In this document: one piece after another, positions 9,022 to 17,730 of the stretch
Layout of the letters: each line of letters opens with the position of its first letter
Position numbering within the stretch: position 1 is the stretch's first letter
Assembly: GCF_003263515.1 (NCBI RefSeq)
Contig: NZ_JYDE01000030.1
Coordinates: forward strand, 1 to 40,543
Origin: Rahnella inusitata
GTDB taxonomy: Bacteria > Pseudomonadota > Gammaproteobacteria > Enterobacterales > Enterobacteriaceae
Reading direction: 5' to 3'
Length of the DNA: 40,543 bases
Made by a program: the position numbers and the translations under genes
The notes under the pieces: model-generated
Database searches by the model: none
Told to the model about the DNA's origin: nothing
The model's input: the letters and a program-made list of their open reading frames with translations, nothing else

Positions 9022-9047
9022 AGGCGGGAGCGATCCCGCCTTTTTTT
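9022..9047 (+). terminator. Terminator of the adhesin gene
   Basis: The hairpin GGCGGGA/TCCCGCC with loop GCGA is followed by seven Ts, 16 bases after the adhesin stop codon. Confidence 0.9.
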
Positions 9048-9387
9048 GTTAACTGAAAAACCTGTACGGAAACTCTCGACCCTAACGGAATAGCGTTTCG
9101 CCCTATTTTATCCACCTGTAAGCTTTTTCAATACCTCCCCAGAAAAACCCCTTCACATCAAAAAATTGCTGAAAATCAGCACTGTGTCTGATGGTTATGG
9201 CTGCATGAATCCGTGCGCCTTATCATATTTAATAAGCGATTTATCCTGATCCAGCCACTTCACTATGGAGGTTGCGATTTCTACTTCGAAGTGGAAAGCA
9301 ACTCGCCGAACGCGGTGCAAGAACATATGTTGACTTCTCATGTTCGGACGACGGCGTACAATCTGATGCAGGATCTTGCCTGGGGCA
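9048..9387. other. Stretch without a supported gene
   Basis: Two short overlapping open frames lie here (plus 9213-9410; minus 9195-9458). Neither has a convincing ribosome site or a product I recognise, and the plus frame runs into the end of the gene on the other strand. The minus-strand peptide contains a plausible protein-like stretch (IVKWLDQDKSLIKYD), so a gene remnant is possible. I see no RNA gene or mobile element. Confidence 0.4.
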
Positions 9388-9720
9388 TTAATACATCGGA
9401 TAAGCCGTAATCTTCCTGGTTTTCGCCAGACCATTATTGGCCTTCTCACACAATTCAAACAGCGCAGGAATGAGGTGGGCTGATGCCTTCAGATAGCCAC
9501 TAACCTGCGCGATGCCCTCCGGCGGCAGCATCTCGCAGTTCTCCAGCCCTTCGCTCAGGCAGAGCAATCCCTGACACAGTCCTTCGGCGGATTCAGTGGC
9601 CAGCGCACCGAGATCGTAAAGTTGCGCTTCGGCGAAGTTGCCCAAATCCAGCTCGGCAATGAGTGAGCGGAATACGGTGATGGAGTTGGCGGTAAAAGCG
9701 GTGTTGTCGGTATCAGTCAT
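9388..9720 (-). CDS. Small hypothetical protein, 110 aa
   Basis: The product starts MTDTDNTAFTANSITVF and is acidic, leucine- and alanine-rich and predicted helical, with no signal peptide or membrane segment. I do not recognise the family. The ATG at 9720 is preferred because GGA lies about nine bases upstream; an in-frame ATG at 9756 would add 12 residues but has no ribosome site. The codon pattern and regular amphipathic character (LYDLGALATESAEGLCQGL) argue for a real gene. It is transcribed towards the adhesin terminator, with no operon partner. Function is unknown. Confidence 0.55.
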   Translation of the reverse strand: MTDTDNTAFTANSITVFRSLIAELDLGNFAEAQLYDLGALATESAEGLCQGLLCLSEGLENCEMLPPEGIAQVSGYLKASAHLIPALFELCEKANNGLAKTRKITAYPMY

Positions 9721-10348
9721 GATGGTCATTCCATTGTCAGTGAGTTGAAATCCCATTTTCGGCAGGGATGTTGCCGCTGCGAAATGACTCTATCCCTGTT
9801 GATGCACCAAATAAATAACCTGTATGTATTTACAGTATCTTGTTGCGATAAATGGAAGGTATCTCGCAAAATTGGCGCAGCGGGCAGGGGAAATTCCTCA
9901 TCAAAACCGAATTGGAGAATAATAAAATTAAAATGGTTAATAATTATCTCAGTAATCGAAATATTATTCTGATTAAGCCATGGTGCGGGGTCTGTTAAAT
10001 TTTAACATGTAGCGTCTGTCACGTTATGTAATTATCACGGTGGCGTAATTTAATTATAGGTGCTATTTTACTGATGTAATTGTTATGAAATATGTCAATC
10101 ATGCAAGCCTGATGGTTTGCAATTGACTTTATTATCACCACATCGTATTTTATTTATCCATAAATATACATTTTATTTCATTGTCTTACATATACAAATT
10201 AACTTGTTTGTTTATTGGTCTCTATATCGCATTTTCTTATAGGGAACTTTCTGATTTATCACTTTGTCGTGCGAACTACCTATGTTAATTATTTATACGC
10301 GGCGTAAGACCGCACACACATCACATAAATAATAATGACAGGGTAATA
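9721..10348. other. AT-rich intergenic region upstream of the porin
   Basis: About 630 bases without a credible gene, becoming very A/T-rich from 9960 onward. It must hold the promoter and control region of the porin at 10349 and the promoter of the small minus-strand gene. Several TATAAT-like hexamers occur, as expected from composition, so I do not assign one. A small regulatory RNA cannot be excluded by eye. Confidence 0.4.
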
Positions 10349-11485
10349 ATGAACAATTTTAAAGCGTCAATCTTAATTGGCGGCGTCGTGCTGTCGGCAT
10401 TATCGGCGAGCGCGCAGGCCGAGATTACTGTTTTAGATAAAAACCCGCAGAGTAACTCTTTGCTGGCACCGTTAAGTTTACAGGTGGGCGGAAGTATCCG
10501 TCCTGAATGGATATTCAATAACGGTCCGGAGCCGGGCTATTATAAAAATGGTCATGATGGCGGCACCCGCTTCCGCTTCCGTGGCGATTATAAACTCACT
10601 GAAGACACCTCGATCATCGGTTACTACGAACTGGGTGTGGACATGGCGCACCTGCTGGGAATGGACAACCATTACGCAGAAGGTGCTCAGCGCGATACGC
10701 AACGTCAGTTATACGCCGGTATTAAAGATGACCGTTACGGGACATTAACCTACGGCCACCAGTACGGGATCTATTATTCAGTTGTCGGGATTAAAAGCGA
10801 TGTCTGGGATAACGATGGTCACGCGGGCGGTACGGGCATTGGTATTAACGGCAACTACGATGGCGCAAATAAGCCCAAAAACAGTATTAAATATACCAAT
10901 GATTTTGGTCCTGTGACGCTGTATGCCAACTACTTATTGCCTGAAGATGAAATTCAGGCGGGTGAGGATCAGCATTATCGCCGTAATAATGGCGGTGGTG
11001 TAGGTTTTGATTATAAACTCACCAAAGATTTAGTCTGGAGTGCGGCATACAGCCTGACGGACGCGACTGTCAAAGATAATCAATATAATGAAAAAGATTA
11101 TCACCAGCAGCTGTCGGGGACGGCATTAACCTGGCAGCCTAATAACTGGTATATCGTTGGCACCGGAAGTTATTACAAAGATTTTGTGCCGAGCACACGT
11201 GAAAATCCTGTCGATCATTACTTCGCGGGCAGTGGTTATGGTGTAGAAGGGTTCGTCGGTTATACCTTTAATATCGATGCGCCGTTCCTGAAATCCGTTC
11301 AGCCATATGTCGCAGCGGACTCCCTGCAACTGAAAGGCGGGGAAGAGTATCACGCCAACCACGTTTATCTGGGCGCGGGTACAACCATCGGTTACGGATT
11401 ATCTGTTTACGTGGAGCGCACGCTGGCGCACTCATCAGATGACGAAGCCGACGCCACCTGGGTTACGGTGTTCTACGATTTCTAA
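10349..11485 (+). CDS. Outer-membrane porin, general-porin-like (378 aa)
   Basis: Residues 1-24 form a signal peptide (cleavage after SAQA). The mature protein is rich in alternating beta-strand segments with aromatic girdles and ends in the terminal-Phe signature VFYDF recognised by the BAM machinery. Strands such as GGTRFRFRGDYKLTEDTSIIG and DDRYGTLTYGHQYG match the diffusion-porin superfamily (OmpC/OmpF-like fold), but the sequence is distant from the major OmpC/OmpF proteins. It may be a substrate-selective or inducible porin. An AGGG ribosome site lies about six bases before the ATG. It is monocistronic: a long A/T-rich leader precedes it and a hairpin follows. No neighbouring transporter tells us the solute. 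Confidence 0.85.
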   Translation: MNNFKASILIGGVVLSALSASAQAEITVLDKNPQSNSLLAPLSLQVGGSIRPEWIFNNGPEPGYYKNGHDGGTRFRFRGDYKLTEDTSIIGYYELGVDMAHLLGMDNHYAEGAQRDTQRQLYAGIKDDRYGTLTYGHQYGIYYSVVGIKSDVWDNDGHAGGTGIGINGNYDGANKPKNSIKYTNDFGPVTLYANYLLPEDEIQAGEDQHYRRNNGGGVGFDYKLTKDLVWSAAYSLTDATVKDNQYNEKDYHQQLSGTALTWQPNNWYIVGTGSYYKDFVPSTRENPVDHYFAGSGYGVEGFVGYTFNIDAPFLKSVQPYVAADSLQLKGGEEYHANHVYLGAGTTIGYGLSVYVERTLAHSSDDEADATWVTVFYDF

Positions 11486-11506
11486 TCTCACACGCTTCGT
11501 GAGTCA

Positions 11507-11534
11507 TTAAGCCAGCGCGTTTGCGCTGGCTTAA
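11507..11534 (+). terminator. Hairpin between porin and restriction gene
   Basis: A perfect 12-bp palindromic stem, TTAAGCCAGCGC/GCGCTGGCTTAA, with a GTTT loop. No long T-tract follows on either side, but it lies between two convergent genes and probably ends transcription from both directions. Confidence 0.65.
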
Positions 11535-11576
11535 AACAGAGGCTGAATGACTATTCTGGTTGTTTATTTAAGTCCG

Positions 11577-12893
11577 CTATTTTATTTCAAGTTCTTCTGT
11601 AGCGGTATAAATACTATTTATATCCTTCCATTTTATCCTGAGTTGATTTCTTCTTTTGAGTTTTATTGTTCCATCTGAGTATTTAACATTGATGCCGGGA
11701 TCATAGTAAATAACAGAGGTTGCCAAAGATGTGAAAAATTTCTTTAATTCAGCTCCTGTTGCCAGGGTTACAGTTGGTCCGTAACTGTACGATATTTTTA
11801 AATCTTCTTTGTTAGCGATATAAGAAACGAAGCAAGTTTTAGCATGCTTTCTTTTCCAATGATTGAGAAGTTTTTCAAAGCTCCATCCGGCCAATAAGTC
11901 ACCGTTTTCGTTTCGGAGATTTAGCCCACCACTTGGATCTACTATCTCCTCTTTACGTAAATCATAACCCTCGAGATTTAATGATAACTTTGTTTTTATA
12001 TTTTCTATGCCGACTTTATGTATGCTGGCAAAATCTACGCGATTTTCTTTTTTACTCGTAGCATAGTTATCCATAAAGTTATGTATGTCATCTGTATAAA
12101 GGCCAGAGTTCGGCTCTGGGGTCATAAGTGTTACTGGACCGGATGAATGAGCCTTTAATTCCCAATCTATAAAATCAGGTTCAGATCTACCGTTTGGAAT
12201 AATCCCAAAAAAACTTTCTAAAGTGAATCCTGCACCATTCATTGCATGGTATGGAATGATATTACCATTGCGGTCCAACCTTCTTGACGGAATGAAACCC
12301 AGTGAAAATATTCCTCTGAGTTTATCGAGAAGAATTTTTCTACTGTCATAGATATCATTCTTGTCTTCATAAAAAATTGAGAAGATAAGTTGTAATGATT
12401 GAGATTCAATCATGTTACTGATTTCTATGGATAGAACACTATCCCAGTCACTCATATATGAAAGGACATGATCGTCGCATATGCCAAGTATCATATAACG
12501 ACTTTTATTTTTTCTTTCTTCTCTTTCAGAAATGCTAGGAGGTTGCATCAAATGAGAAGGGGATATAGAGCAACCTTTAAGGACTCCGGAAAGTCTAATT
12601 TCAGGATATTTTGGATATAAAATTACTTGAGCATTCAAAGCTTGCTCTTTATTGCTTTCAGGTGTGATCCAAAAAAAATCTATTGCTGCTTTAAATATTG
12701 CTCCTTTAGAGGATATTCCTGAGCTTAAAATATCCTTTACAGGAAGATCTTGAATGACTGAGAAATCTGAACCTAAATAAATTTGGTTTTTGGAATTGTC
12801 ATTGTTAGAAAGTTTTTTTATGACTATTCTTTTGGCCCCAAACTTCCTCATTACTGAGGTGATTTTATCCATATTAACAATTTCGTCACTCAC
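11577..12893 (-). CDS. MvaI/BcnI-family type II restriction endonuclease
   Basis: The 438-aa product carries the MvaI/BcnI signature in its second half: NGAGFTLESFFGIIPNGRSE, then PDFIDWELKAHSS and VTLMTPEP. The probable metal-binding catalytic residues, D-x4-E-x-K, are D240, E245 and K247 (numbered from the GTG start), with E226 in the preceding helix. MvaI cuts CCWGG and BcnI cuts CCSGG as monomers; the adjacent Dcm-like methylase suggests CCWGG here. The protein is much longer than MvaI (about 250 aa), with some 200 N-terminal residues I cannot assign. I chose the GTG at 12893 because GGAG sits seven bases upstream; the ATG at 12920 has no ribosome site. The gene is distinctly A/T-rich compared with the bud operon nearby, a sign of transfer. 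It follows vsr in the same direction after a 155-bp gap. Confidence 0.85.
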   Translation of the reverse strand: MSDEIVNMDKITSVMRKFGAKRIVIKKLSNNDNSKNQIYLGSDFSVIQDLPVKDILSSGISSKGAIFKAAIDFFWITPESNKEQALNAQVILYPKYPEIRLSGVLKGCSISPSHLMQPPSISEREERKNKSRYMILGICDDHVLSYMSDWDSVLSIEISNMIESQSLQLIFSIFYEDKNDIYDSRKILLDKLRGIFSLGFIPSRRLDRNGNIIPYHAMNGAGFTLESFFGIIPNGRSEPDFIDWELKAHSSGPVTLMTPEPNSGLYTDDIHNFMDNYATSKKENRVDFASIHKVGIENIKTKLSLNLEGYDLRKEEIVDPSGGLNLRNENGDLLAGWSFEKLLNHWKRKHAKTCFVSYIANKEDLKISYSYGPTVTLATGAELKKFFTSLATSVIYYDPGINVKYSDGTIKLKRRNQLRIKWKDINSIYTATEELEIK

Positions 12894-13048
12894 AACGTTT
12901 CTCCATGAACAGAAAATCAATCTGGGATCCAGAGTAGCGCTAATGATATGAAAAATGAATAAATTTTTTTGATAGCAGAAGAAAACAAACTATGGATAAA
13001 AATTTTATATTATAAAGAATAAAACGGTATATCTATATCAGTTACACG

Positions 13049-13516
13049 TTAAAGTATATTTATGCCAGCTGAATCTATTTCTGCATGATAACTACTTGCA
13101 CAGAGCCATTCCTCAAGTCTCGCTGCGATTTCAACCTCAGACAGTTTCAACCGCCCCTTCAAACAACATTCCCAGACTATCAGAATGCGCCATCCACTTG
13201 ATGAAAGATTCTGCATGACTCTTTGATCATTTAGCACATTTTTTTGAATCTTCTCTATCCAAAAGTCTGTTCTGGTTGCGGGGACTTTGAAGAGATGACA
13301 ATCGTGATGATGCCAAAAACACCCATGTACAAAGACAATTGCTTTGTAATCATCTATCACAAAGTCTGGTTTACCCGGCAGATCCTGAACTTGTTCTCTG
13401 TAGGTGAAACCAGACTGCAAAAGCAATTCACCGACCTTCTTCTCAATGGCTGTGCCACGGTTCTTAATCGCTCGCATATTCTTGCTTCGCGTTTGGGGAT
13501 CGTGGACATCAGCCAT
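13049..13516 (-). CDS. vsr: Very short patch repair endonuclease Vsr
   Basis: The 155-aa product aligns by eye along its length with E. coli Vsr: MADVHDPQTRSKNMRAIKNR at the N-terminus, then LPGKPDFVIDDYKAIVFVHG with the catalytic Asp, CFWHHHDCHLFKVPATRT with zinc and active-site residues, and IVWECCLKGR. Vsr nicks beside T:G mismatches formed when 5-methylcytosine in CCWGG deaminates, starting very short patch repair back to C:G. The start codon lies five bases after the dcm stop, so the two are co-transcribed and probably coupled. In E. coli the two genes overlap instead. Its presence supports a CCWGG specificity for the methylase. Confidence 0.97.
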   Translation of the reverse strand: MADVHDPQTRSKNMRAIKNRGTAIEKKVGELLLQSGFTYREQVQDLPGKPDFVIDDYKAIVFVHGCFWHHHDCHLFKVPATRTDFWIEKIQKNVLNDQRVMQNLSSSGWRILIVWECCLKGRLKLSEVEIAARLEEWLCASSYHAEIDSAGINIL

Positions 13517-13521
13517 TGAGT

Positions 13522-14946
13522 TTACGCAGCCTTATCAGATTTACGTTCAACAGCTTTCGCAATATAGGGGGCAAGTAACTTTGCGACCGCCGCGAAGACT
13601 GGAACCACCACTGAGTTACCAAACTGGCGGTATGCTTGTGTGTCAGAAACAGGGATACGGAAAGACTCTTTGCCGGGTTGTTCGAAGCCCATGAGTCGGG
13701 CACATTCCCTTGGCGTCAGACGACGAGGCCTGTTGGTTTGATTCTCAGGATTATCGAATTCAGTTTCACCCAGTTCTTTATTCCATCCCCGGTCAATCAA
13801 AATTTCAGAACCATCTTTGTGATATCTGGCTGAAAGTGTTCTTGCAACAACCGCCGGATTTTCAGGATCAACTAAGCCAAACCCGAAGCCATTGCCCTTG
13901 GCCTGGTGCTTTTTGGCATAATTGTATAAATATTTCCAGAGAAGCGGAGTCAGAATATATTTTTTATCGTATTCATCCTGAAGCAACTCCTTGAAGCTGG
14001 TGCGTTCTTTAGGGAAATATTGGCTGATATTTTTTAACGTGAAATCTTGATGTATGTTCAGTGAGCGACGAAAGCCGACCAGAACGATACGTTCACGGTG
14101 CTGAGGGAGGAAATGTTTCCCATCAATAATTTTAGGATCGCCAGAACCCGTGATATCTGCATCCGCAACGTCATAACCGAGTTCATCAAGTGTTTCCATA
14201 ATGACTTTAAACGTTTTGCCTTTATCATGACTTTTAAGGTTTTTAACGTTCTCAAGCACAAATATGGAAGGTTTTTTTGCGACAATAATTCGAGCAACAT
14301 CAAAGAATAATGTGCCCTGAGCTTCGCATTCGAAACCATGAGCTTTACCTAACGAGTTCTTCTTAGAAACACCAGCAAGTGAGAAAGGCTGGCATGGGAA
14401 ACCAGCCAGCAGCACATCATGGTCTGGAATTTCTTTATCGATGTTTTGATAAGCTTCTTCAACATCAATGTCCACGTTATCACTCAGCGTAATTTCTCTG
14501 ATATCGGAATTGAAAACGTGCTCATTGGGATCGCTGTACCAGTTCGCTTTATAAGTGCGAACGGCATCCTTATTCCATTCGCTTGTGAACACGCACTTAC
14601 CACCAATGTCTTCAAACCCTTTACGGATCCCACCGATCCCTGCGAACAGGTCAATAAAGCGAAATTTATAGTCAGGGTGAGTTTTGGGTGGTTTCGGAAG
14701 CATACTTTTGAGAGTGATAATTTCGCACTCTGTGAGTGAGCGCTGAGTTGCTTTTCCATTTAACCAGCGGTTAAGAGATTCGCGCGACCAGTCGTTATTG
14801 TATTCGCGTAGTGTTTCCGCAATCGCTTTTTGGTCATAGATTTCCAGCAAACGACGAACCAAAGCTTTATCGTTTTCTAGCTGGAGCCGCATGTCTTCTG
14901 CTGCTTTTTTGATTTGTTCTACAGTTGAAGCTTCAGATTCGGTCAT
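13522..14946 (-). CDS. dcm: DNA (cytosine-5) methyltransferase, Dcm type
   Basis: The 474-aa enzyme transfers a methyl group from S-adenosylmethionine to cytosine C5, most likely the inner C of CCWGG. Motif I ([10 protein letters not shown], residues 97-106) binds the cofactor. Cys185 in [11 protein letters not shown] is the catalytic nucleophile. ENV (232-234), QHRER (282-286), the [12 protein letters not shown] segment and the terminal GNSVVVPV complete the m5C set in normal order, with the target-recognition region between QHRER and LTPREC. The N-terminal 90 residues are the Dcm/EcoRII-type extension. Length matches E. coli Dcm (472 aa). No clear Shine-Dalgarno is seen before the ATG. It leads the dcm-vsr-endonuclease cluster, so methylation could be established before cutting. 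Base composition is lower in GC than the bud genes that follow. Confidence 0.95.
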   Translation of the reverse strand: MTESEASTVEQIKKAAEDMRLQLENDKALVRRLLEIYDQKAIAETLREYNNDWSRESLNRWLNGKATQRSLTECEIITLKSMLPKPPKTHPDYKFRFIDLFAGIGGIRKGFEDIGGKCVFTSEWNKDAVRTYKANWYSDPNEHVFNSDIREITLSDNVDIDVEEAYQNIDKEIPDHDVLLAGFPCQPFSLAGVSKKNSLGKAHGFECEAQGTLFFDVARIIVAKKPSIFVLENVKNLKSHDKGKTFKVIMETLDELGYDVADADITGSGDPKIIDGKHFLPQHRERIVLVGFRRSLNIHQDFTLKNISQYFPKERTSFKELLQDEYDKKYILTPLLWKYLYNYAKKHQAKGNGFGFGLVDPENPAVVARTLSARYHKDGSEILIDRGWNKELGETEFDNPENQTNRPRRLTPRECARLMGFEQPGKESFRIPVSDTQAYRQFGNSVVVPVFAAVAKLLAPYIAKAVERKSDKAA

Positions 14947-15140
14947 TTAGATTGTGCCAATTTATGGGACGAATGAGTGACACTTTATCACTCGTTTGAC
15001 CCAGAGGCAAAAAACAAATCTGTATATGTGTACAGTATTTCTCCAGGCTATTAAAATTTAACAACCCGGAGTTCTTTTGTCTCTGCCAGACACTCAATCC
15101 CTTTAAGTGATTTCACACAAATTCAGAATGTAACTCCCCC

Positions 15141-16817
15141 CTAAAACATCTCCCCCAAATTCAACTGTCCCATCAGCAACGCATTATCACTGTAGTCCAC
15201 CGGCACGGCGACGACGGCGGGGCCCTGGACTTCCATGGCGGCGCGCAGGGTGCTTTCCAGCGTGTCGGCGGAGGTGACGGCAAAACCTTTCGCGCCGAAG
15301 GCGTCGGCGTAGGCTTTGAAATCTATCGGGCCGAACTGGATGCCGGAGGTGCGCTGGTATTTTTTCTGTTCCTGAATCGCCACCATGTTGTAGGCCTCAT
15401 CGACCCAGATGATGTGCAGCAGATTCACGCCGAGACGGACGGCGGTTTCCAGCTCCATGCTCGATTGCATAAAGCCGCCGTCGCCGGAAACTGACACCAC
15501 TTTGCGGCCAGGATCGACCAGCGCCGCGCCAATCGCCCACGGCAGGGCGACGCCCATGGTCTGCTGGCCGTTGGAAATCAGCACCTGACGCGCGCGGAAG
15601 CTGTAAAGGTAGCGGGCGATCCAGATGTGGAAACTGCCCATATCGACGCACAGCGTGACGTCGCTGTTGACGATGTCCTGCATCGCGCGCACCAGACGCA
15701 GCGGGTGGATCGCAAACTGGTTCAGACTGCGGCCTTTTTGGTCTAACAGCGCGCGCTGCTGGCGGCGGTCTTCCAGAATATCGATGGAGGCCGGGCTGAG
15801 ATCGATGCGTTGATGAATCTGTTCGGTCAGCAAATCCAGCGTGTCGGCGATGTCGCCCACCAGCTCGACGTCCGGCAGATAGTCGCTGTCGGTCTCGGCG
15901 GGCACCACGTCGATGTGAACCAGTTCGGCATTGTCGTTGCTCCACTGCGCCGGTTCGTACTCGACCGGGCTGTAACCGATGGTGATCACCAGATCGGCGT
16001 TGCGCAGCAGGCGGTCACCGGCCTGATTGTTGAACAGTCCGACGCGGCCAGCGAAACGGTGGAATGACGCCTGGTCTATAACCCCGGCGGCCTGATAGGT
16101 GCTGGTGACCGGCAGATCGCTTTTGTGCAGTAACCGGCGGATGGCCTCGGCGTTACGCGGCTGGCTGGCCATCAGGCCGAGCAGCAGTACCGGATTTTTG
16201 GCCTGCCGCAAAAGGCTTGCGACCTGCAAGATTGCGTCGTGCGGCGCGCTCCCCAGTACCGGCGCCTGTGAGGTCAGGAGTTTACCGCTGGCCGGTTCGT
16301 TGACGATGTCCATCGGCAGGCTGATGAAAGCTGCGCCGGGGCGACCAAACTCGGCGGCGCGAAAGCCGTTTGCCAGCACTTCAGCCAGCGCGGAAGGAGA
16401 GGTGACTTCGGCGGAATACTTGGTGACCGGGCGGAACATCGCCACGGTGTCCATGGTCTGGTGAACCTGTTTCACATGATCAGCGCGTTTTACCGCGCCG
16501 CCGAGTGCGACCAGCGGATCGCCTTCTGAGGTCGCAGTGGCGACGCCTGTGATCAGGTTCGAACAACCGGGGCCGGAGGTGACCAGTGCGACGCCCGCTT
16601 TGCCGGTCAGGCGGCCGACGGCACCGGCCATAAAGGCGGCGTTGGCTTCGTGGCGCACCGGGACCAGTGTGATGCTGGAGTCGAGCAGGGAGTCGAAAAC
16701 GCGGTCGATTTTAGCGCCGGGGATGCCGAAGACGTGTTTAACGCCCTGCGCTTCCAGCTGTGCGACCACCAAATCTGCACCGCAGTTCCACTCGGTTTTA
16801 CTGTCTGAATTTTTCAT
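15141..16817 (-). CDS. budB: Catabolic acetolactate synthase
   Basis: The 558-aa thiamine-diphosphate enzyme condenses two pyruvates to alpha-acetolactate plus CO2, the first step to acetoin and 2,3-butanediol. The N-terminal pyrimidine-binding domain carries the active-site Glu in [12 protein letters not shown]. The C-terminal domain has the ThDP/Mg motif that starts [10 protein letters not shown] and ends with the DEAYN asparagine. Length and sequence match the FAD-independent catabolic BudB/AlsS type (about 560 aa) rather than biosynthetic IlvB/G/I; no regulatory small subunit gene accompanies it. The ATG has AAGGAG eight bases upstream. It lies 27 bases after budA in one operon and is presumably activated by BudR under acidic, low-oxygen, fermentative conditions. 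Confidence 0.96.
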   Translation of the reverse strand: MKNSDSKTEWNCGADLVVAQLEAQGVKHVFGIPGAKIDRVFDSLLDSSITLVPVRHEANAAFMAGAVGRLTGKAGVALVTSGPGCSNLITGVATATSEGDPLVALGGAVKRADHVKQVHQTMDTVAMFRPVTKYSAEVTSPSALAEVLANGFRAAEFGRPGAAFISLPMDIVNEPASGKLLTSQAPVLGSAPHDAILQVASLLRQAKNPVLLLGLMASQPRNAEAIRRLLHKSDLPVTSTYQAAGVIDQASFHRFAGRVGLFNNQAGDRLLRNADLVITIGYSPVEYEPAQWSNDNAELVHIDVVPAETDSDYLPDVELVGDIADTLDLLTEQIHQRIDLSPASIDILEDRRQQRALLDQKGRSLNQFAIHPLRLVRAMQDIVNSDVTLCVDMGSFHIWIARYLYSFRARQVLISNGQQTMGVALPWAIGAALVDPGRKVVSVSGDGGFMQSSMELETAVRLGVNLLHIIWVDEAYNMVAIQEQKKYQRTSGIQFGPIDFKAYADAFGAKGFAVTSADTLESTLRAAMEVQGPAVVAVPVDYSDNALLMGQLNLGEMF

Positions 16818-16844
16818 GGAGTCACTCCTTCGTGTTTGCGGTGA

Positions 16845-17627
16845 TTAACTTTCAACAGACTGGATGGCGTCGTTCAAATCGTCCGGGCATAAATTTGCAT
16901 GCAGAAAATCGCTGTCCTGCGGGAAGTCGATCAGCAGTTTTTCGACAGTACCAAACGTCAGCGTGCCGCTCTCGACCTGATAATCCAGCACGTGCCCGCC
17001 GCTGCTGCGTTCCTGATTAATAAAGTGTTCGTGATATCCCGCGACGTTGATGCCCTGCATATACGCCGGGGTCAGAAAGCCAATCAGCACGCCCTGACTG
17101 TGTTCGATGTGGTAGGTCGGCTGGGCTTCGATGGCTTCGATCATCGGTTTATAAGGGGGGTGTTGTTCGGGCACGGTACGCGTCTCGACCCGGCTGAACG
17201 TCCCGTCGATGCGCAGCGCACAGAAGGTGTTCTGGCTGGCGACCACGTCGTCGATCACCTTGTGGATCTGCTCGCGGCTGTGCGGGCGCTCGATGCGGTA
17301 CTCATTCGTGGGATTGAAAAATGTCATCACGGCGAACGGCGTTTTTTGGTCCGGGCTGGCGCGTCGTGCGGTGCCGTCGCCGCGCAGCTGGAAGATGTTG
17401 TTGTTGAACGCAATCAGCTCGCCGTCGAGACGGTTAAAAGTGCCGAGGCCAAAATCGCCGTGTTTGAGGAGATCAGCCATGGTGGTCTCACCTTCGTACA
17501 CGCCGCTCAGCAGGGCGCTCATCAGCGAAGACTGATAGAGCACGCGGTCAGGATGCTGTTGCTTAAACGCCGTGGCCGTACGGGCGATGTCGGCGACGCA
17601 GGAACAGGAATCAGAATGGTTTTTCAT
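16845..17627 (-). CDS. budA: Alpha-acetolactate decarboxylase
   Basis: The 260-aa cytoplasmic enzyme decarboxylates alpha-acetolactate to (R)-acetoin, bypassing diacetyl. The conserved zinc-site region is visible as GYHEHFINQERSSGGHVLDY with the three histidines expected of the family, and the body (DFGLGTFNRLDGELIAFNN) matches BudA. Length is typical (about 260). The start is supported by GGAG six bases upstream of the ATG. It is the first gene of budA-budB; the butanediol dehydrogenase gene budC, which completes the operon in Klebsiella, is absent here and presumably lies elsewhere, as in Serratia. Confidence 0.96.
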   Translation of the reverse strand: MKNHSDSCSCVADIARTATAFKQQHPDRVLYQSSLMSALLSGVYEGETTMADLLKHGDFGLGTFNRLDGELIAFNNNIFQLRGDGTARRASPDQKTPFAVMTFFNPTNEYRIERPHSREQIHKVIDDVVASQNTFCALRIDGTFSRVETRTVPEQHPPYKPMIEAIEAQPTYHIEHSQGVLIGFLTPAYMQGINVAGYHEHFINQERSSGGHVLDYQVESGTLTFGTVEKLLIDFPQDSDFLHANLCPDDLNDAIQSVES

Positions 17628-17730
17628 GCAGAGCTCCGCAGTGGAATGGTTAACTTAGCTAACTAAAGGTTGACGCCATTCCGCCCTGAGTTCCAATATG
17701 AGGAGGTGTTCACTTTGAGACGTTTTTGAT

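Noticed and set aside
9195..9458. Overlapping short frames on both strands after the adhesin
   Set aside because: No recognised family or ribosome site, and overlap with the better-supported gene at 9388-9720.
16899..17666. 255-aa plus-strand frame opposite budA
   Set aside because: budA is a clear full-length enzyme on the other strand; the frame is its shadow in GC-rich codons.
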